A DNA stretch of 52,260 nucleotides from Bacillota bacterium (GTDB lineage Bacteria > Bacillota > UBA994 > UBA5500), in the NCBI GenBank assembly GCA_012735505.1, contig JAAYHE010000006.1, positions 1 to 52,260 on the forward strand. The letters are read 5' to 3'. Below are positions 51,627 through 52,260 of this stretch, in pieces. Position 1 is the stretch's first letter. The number at the start of each line of letters is the position of its first letter. Position numbers and translations under genes: made by a program. The notes under the pieces were generated by a model. It did no database searches, was not told the DNA's origin, and saw only the letters and a list, made by a program, of their open reading frames with translations.

Positions 51627-52166
51627 ATGTACGTCATCGACATTACCCTAGGGCACGGAGGGTTGTTCAACTGGCTAATCGAGGCTGCGGGTACGGTCAG
51701 GATTCGGCGTCGCTTTGCTGGCGGACAGGTGTATGTCAATGTCTATAGCAAGGATAAGCTTGACCAGCTCCATGATTTTGTTGGCGAAAGCGAATGGGTC
51801 CCTTTAGCTAACAACGTAGAAAAGTTGCATTATGGAGCTGAAAAAGAGGGTTTAGGGCAGTTTCTTAAGGAAGTTCTGCAAATGGACTTGGCTAGTGCCC
51901 AAGGCGCCAGCCAGCTAGCAGCCATCTTTGTCAAAGCCAGCGCTTGGGAAGATAATGGCCGCAGGCGAGGAATGGCTTTTCGCCGTAAGCAGTCAGAGTG
52001 GCAGGCTGCGCTTATGGCCTATTATAGTACAAGGCTGCAACAGCAAACCGGCATAGCCGCTGGCTATAGCGATGAAGAAGGGGAAGCGGAGGCAGAGCAA
52101 CTCTATTTTGATTTAGACTCCGCCTTTGACGTAAATCAGCATCCCAGTCCTTCTAGCAATGCTTAG
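51627..52166 (+). CDS. conserved-looking protein of unknown function
   Basis: The 179-residue product begins MYVIDITLGHGGLFNWLIEA and contains RIRRRFAGGQVYVNVYSKD, a beta-rich N-terminal half and a helical half with KASAWEDNGRRRGMAFRRKQ. The C-terminal tail is acidic (SDEEGEAEAEQLYFDLDSAF). No signal peptide or membrane segment is present. I do not recognise a family. The ATG follows AAGGAGG at good spacing; an upstream GTG at 51609 overlaps that site. Confidence 0.75.
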   Translation: MYVIDITLGHGGLFNWLIEAAGTVRIRRRFAGGQVYVNVYSKDKLDQLHDFVGESEWVPLANNVEKLHYGAEKEGLGQFLKEVLQMDLASAQGASQLAAIFVKASAWEDNGRRRGMAFRRKQSEWQAALMAYYSTRLQQQTGIAAGYSDEEGEAEAEQLYFDLDSAFDVNQHPSPSSNA

Positions 52167-52202
52167 GAGCTTTGATCTGTGAGCCGACAAGTCCTTTTGA
52201 CA

Positions 52203-52245
52203 GGGGATGTAGCCCCCAGGCATTCACCCTGGGGGCTACATCCCC
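52203..52245. terminator. 18-bp perfect hairpin
   Basis: GGGGATGTAGCCCCCAGG (52203-52220) pairs perfectly with 52228-52245 across loop CATTCAC. It follows the last gene and probably ends it, although the T-tract is poor. Confidence 0.6.
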
Positions 52246-52260
52246 TTATCAGTATCCGGA

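Overview
The window looks like a chromosomal segment of a Bacillota (Firmicutes) bacterium, probably a clostridial or Limnochordia-like lineage; I cannot name a genus. The signs are the order mutS-mutL-miaA-hfq, strong AGGAGG-type ribosome binding sites with many GTG/TTG starts, a Jag_N/FapA gene pair, YmaF, DUF445 and UPF0182 proteins, a SpoIIE-type phosphatase, and a NamZ muramidase carrying a copper-amine-oxidase-like stalk domain. GC content is moderate by eye. I found no rRNA, tRNA, CRISPR array, transposase or integrase.

Layout: 1-2250, end of an unknown gene, then a Jag_N domain and FapA lying in one reading frame but split by a TAG. 2338-4378 (minus), tyrosine phenol-lyase and a nitroreductase. 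4586-6856, a DUF697-like GTPase and an HTH-Uma2 fusion. 7011-9918, a MerR/TipAS regulator, then a GntR(YtrA-type)-ABC ATPase-permease operon under a perfect 40-bp palindrome. 9961-13823, a lipoprotein and a cluster of two TIM-barrel isomerases, a Gfo/Idh/MocA dehydrogenase and two small proteins. 13920-15271 (minus), YmaF and a diaminopimelate dehydrogenase.

15444-21337 is a three-gene operon: a TerB-N/TerB-C protein, a BrxD-like ATPase and a DEAD/DEAH helicase. This is the composition of the Shango anti-phage system. The first protein appears to carry, ahead of its TerB modules, a SNF2-like RecA domain whose catalytic motifs have been lost. This is the most interesting item in the window.

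21477-30749 is rich in cell-wall genes: NlpC/P60 hydrolase, ROK kinase, NagA, CutC, a coiled-coil protein, NamZ, DUF445, a NodB deacetylase and a possible IseA-like protein. NamZ, the ROK kinase and NagA would fit amino-sugar recycling. 30816-36545 holds two TldD/PmbA protease pairs, transcribed divergently, with a possible 17-residue peptide gene between them. 36668-40843 has UPF0182 and an orphan ABC-2 permease. 41142-42920 is a SpoIIE phosphatase/P-loop/HD-domain module. After it comes an unannotated 30-residue membrane peptide gene on the minus strand with a near-consensus promoter, then mutS-mutL-miaA-hfq. The window ends with a tandem HIRAN-like gene whose best start codon is followed at once by TAA, an AlkD-type protein and an unknown gene.

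Calls rest on reading motifs and family resemblance by eye; no database search was run.
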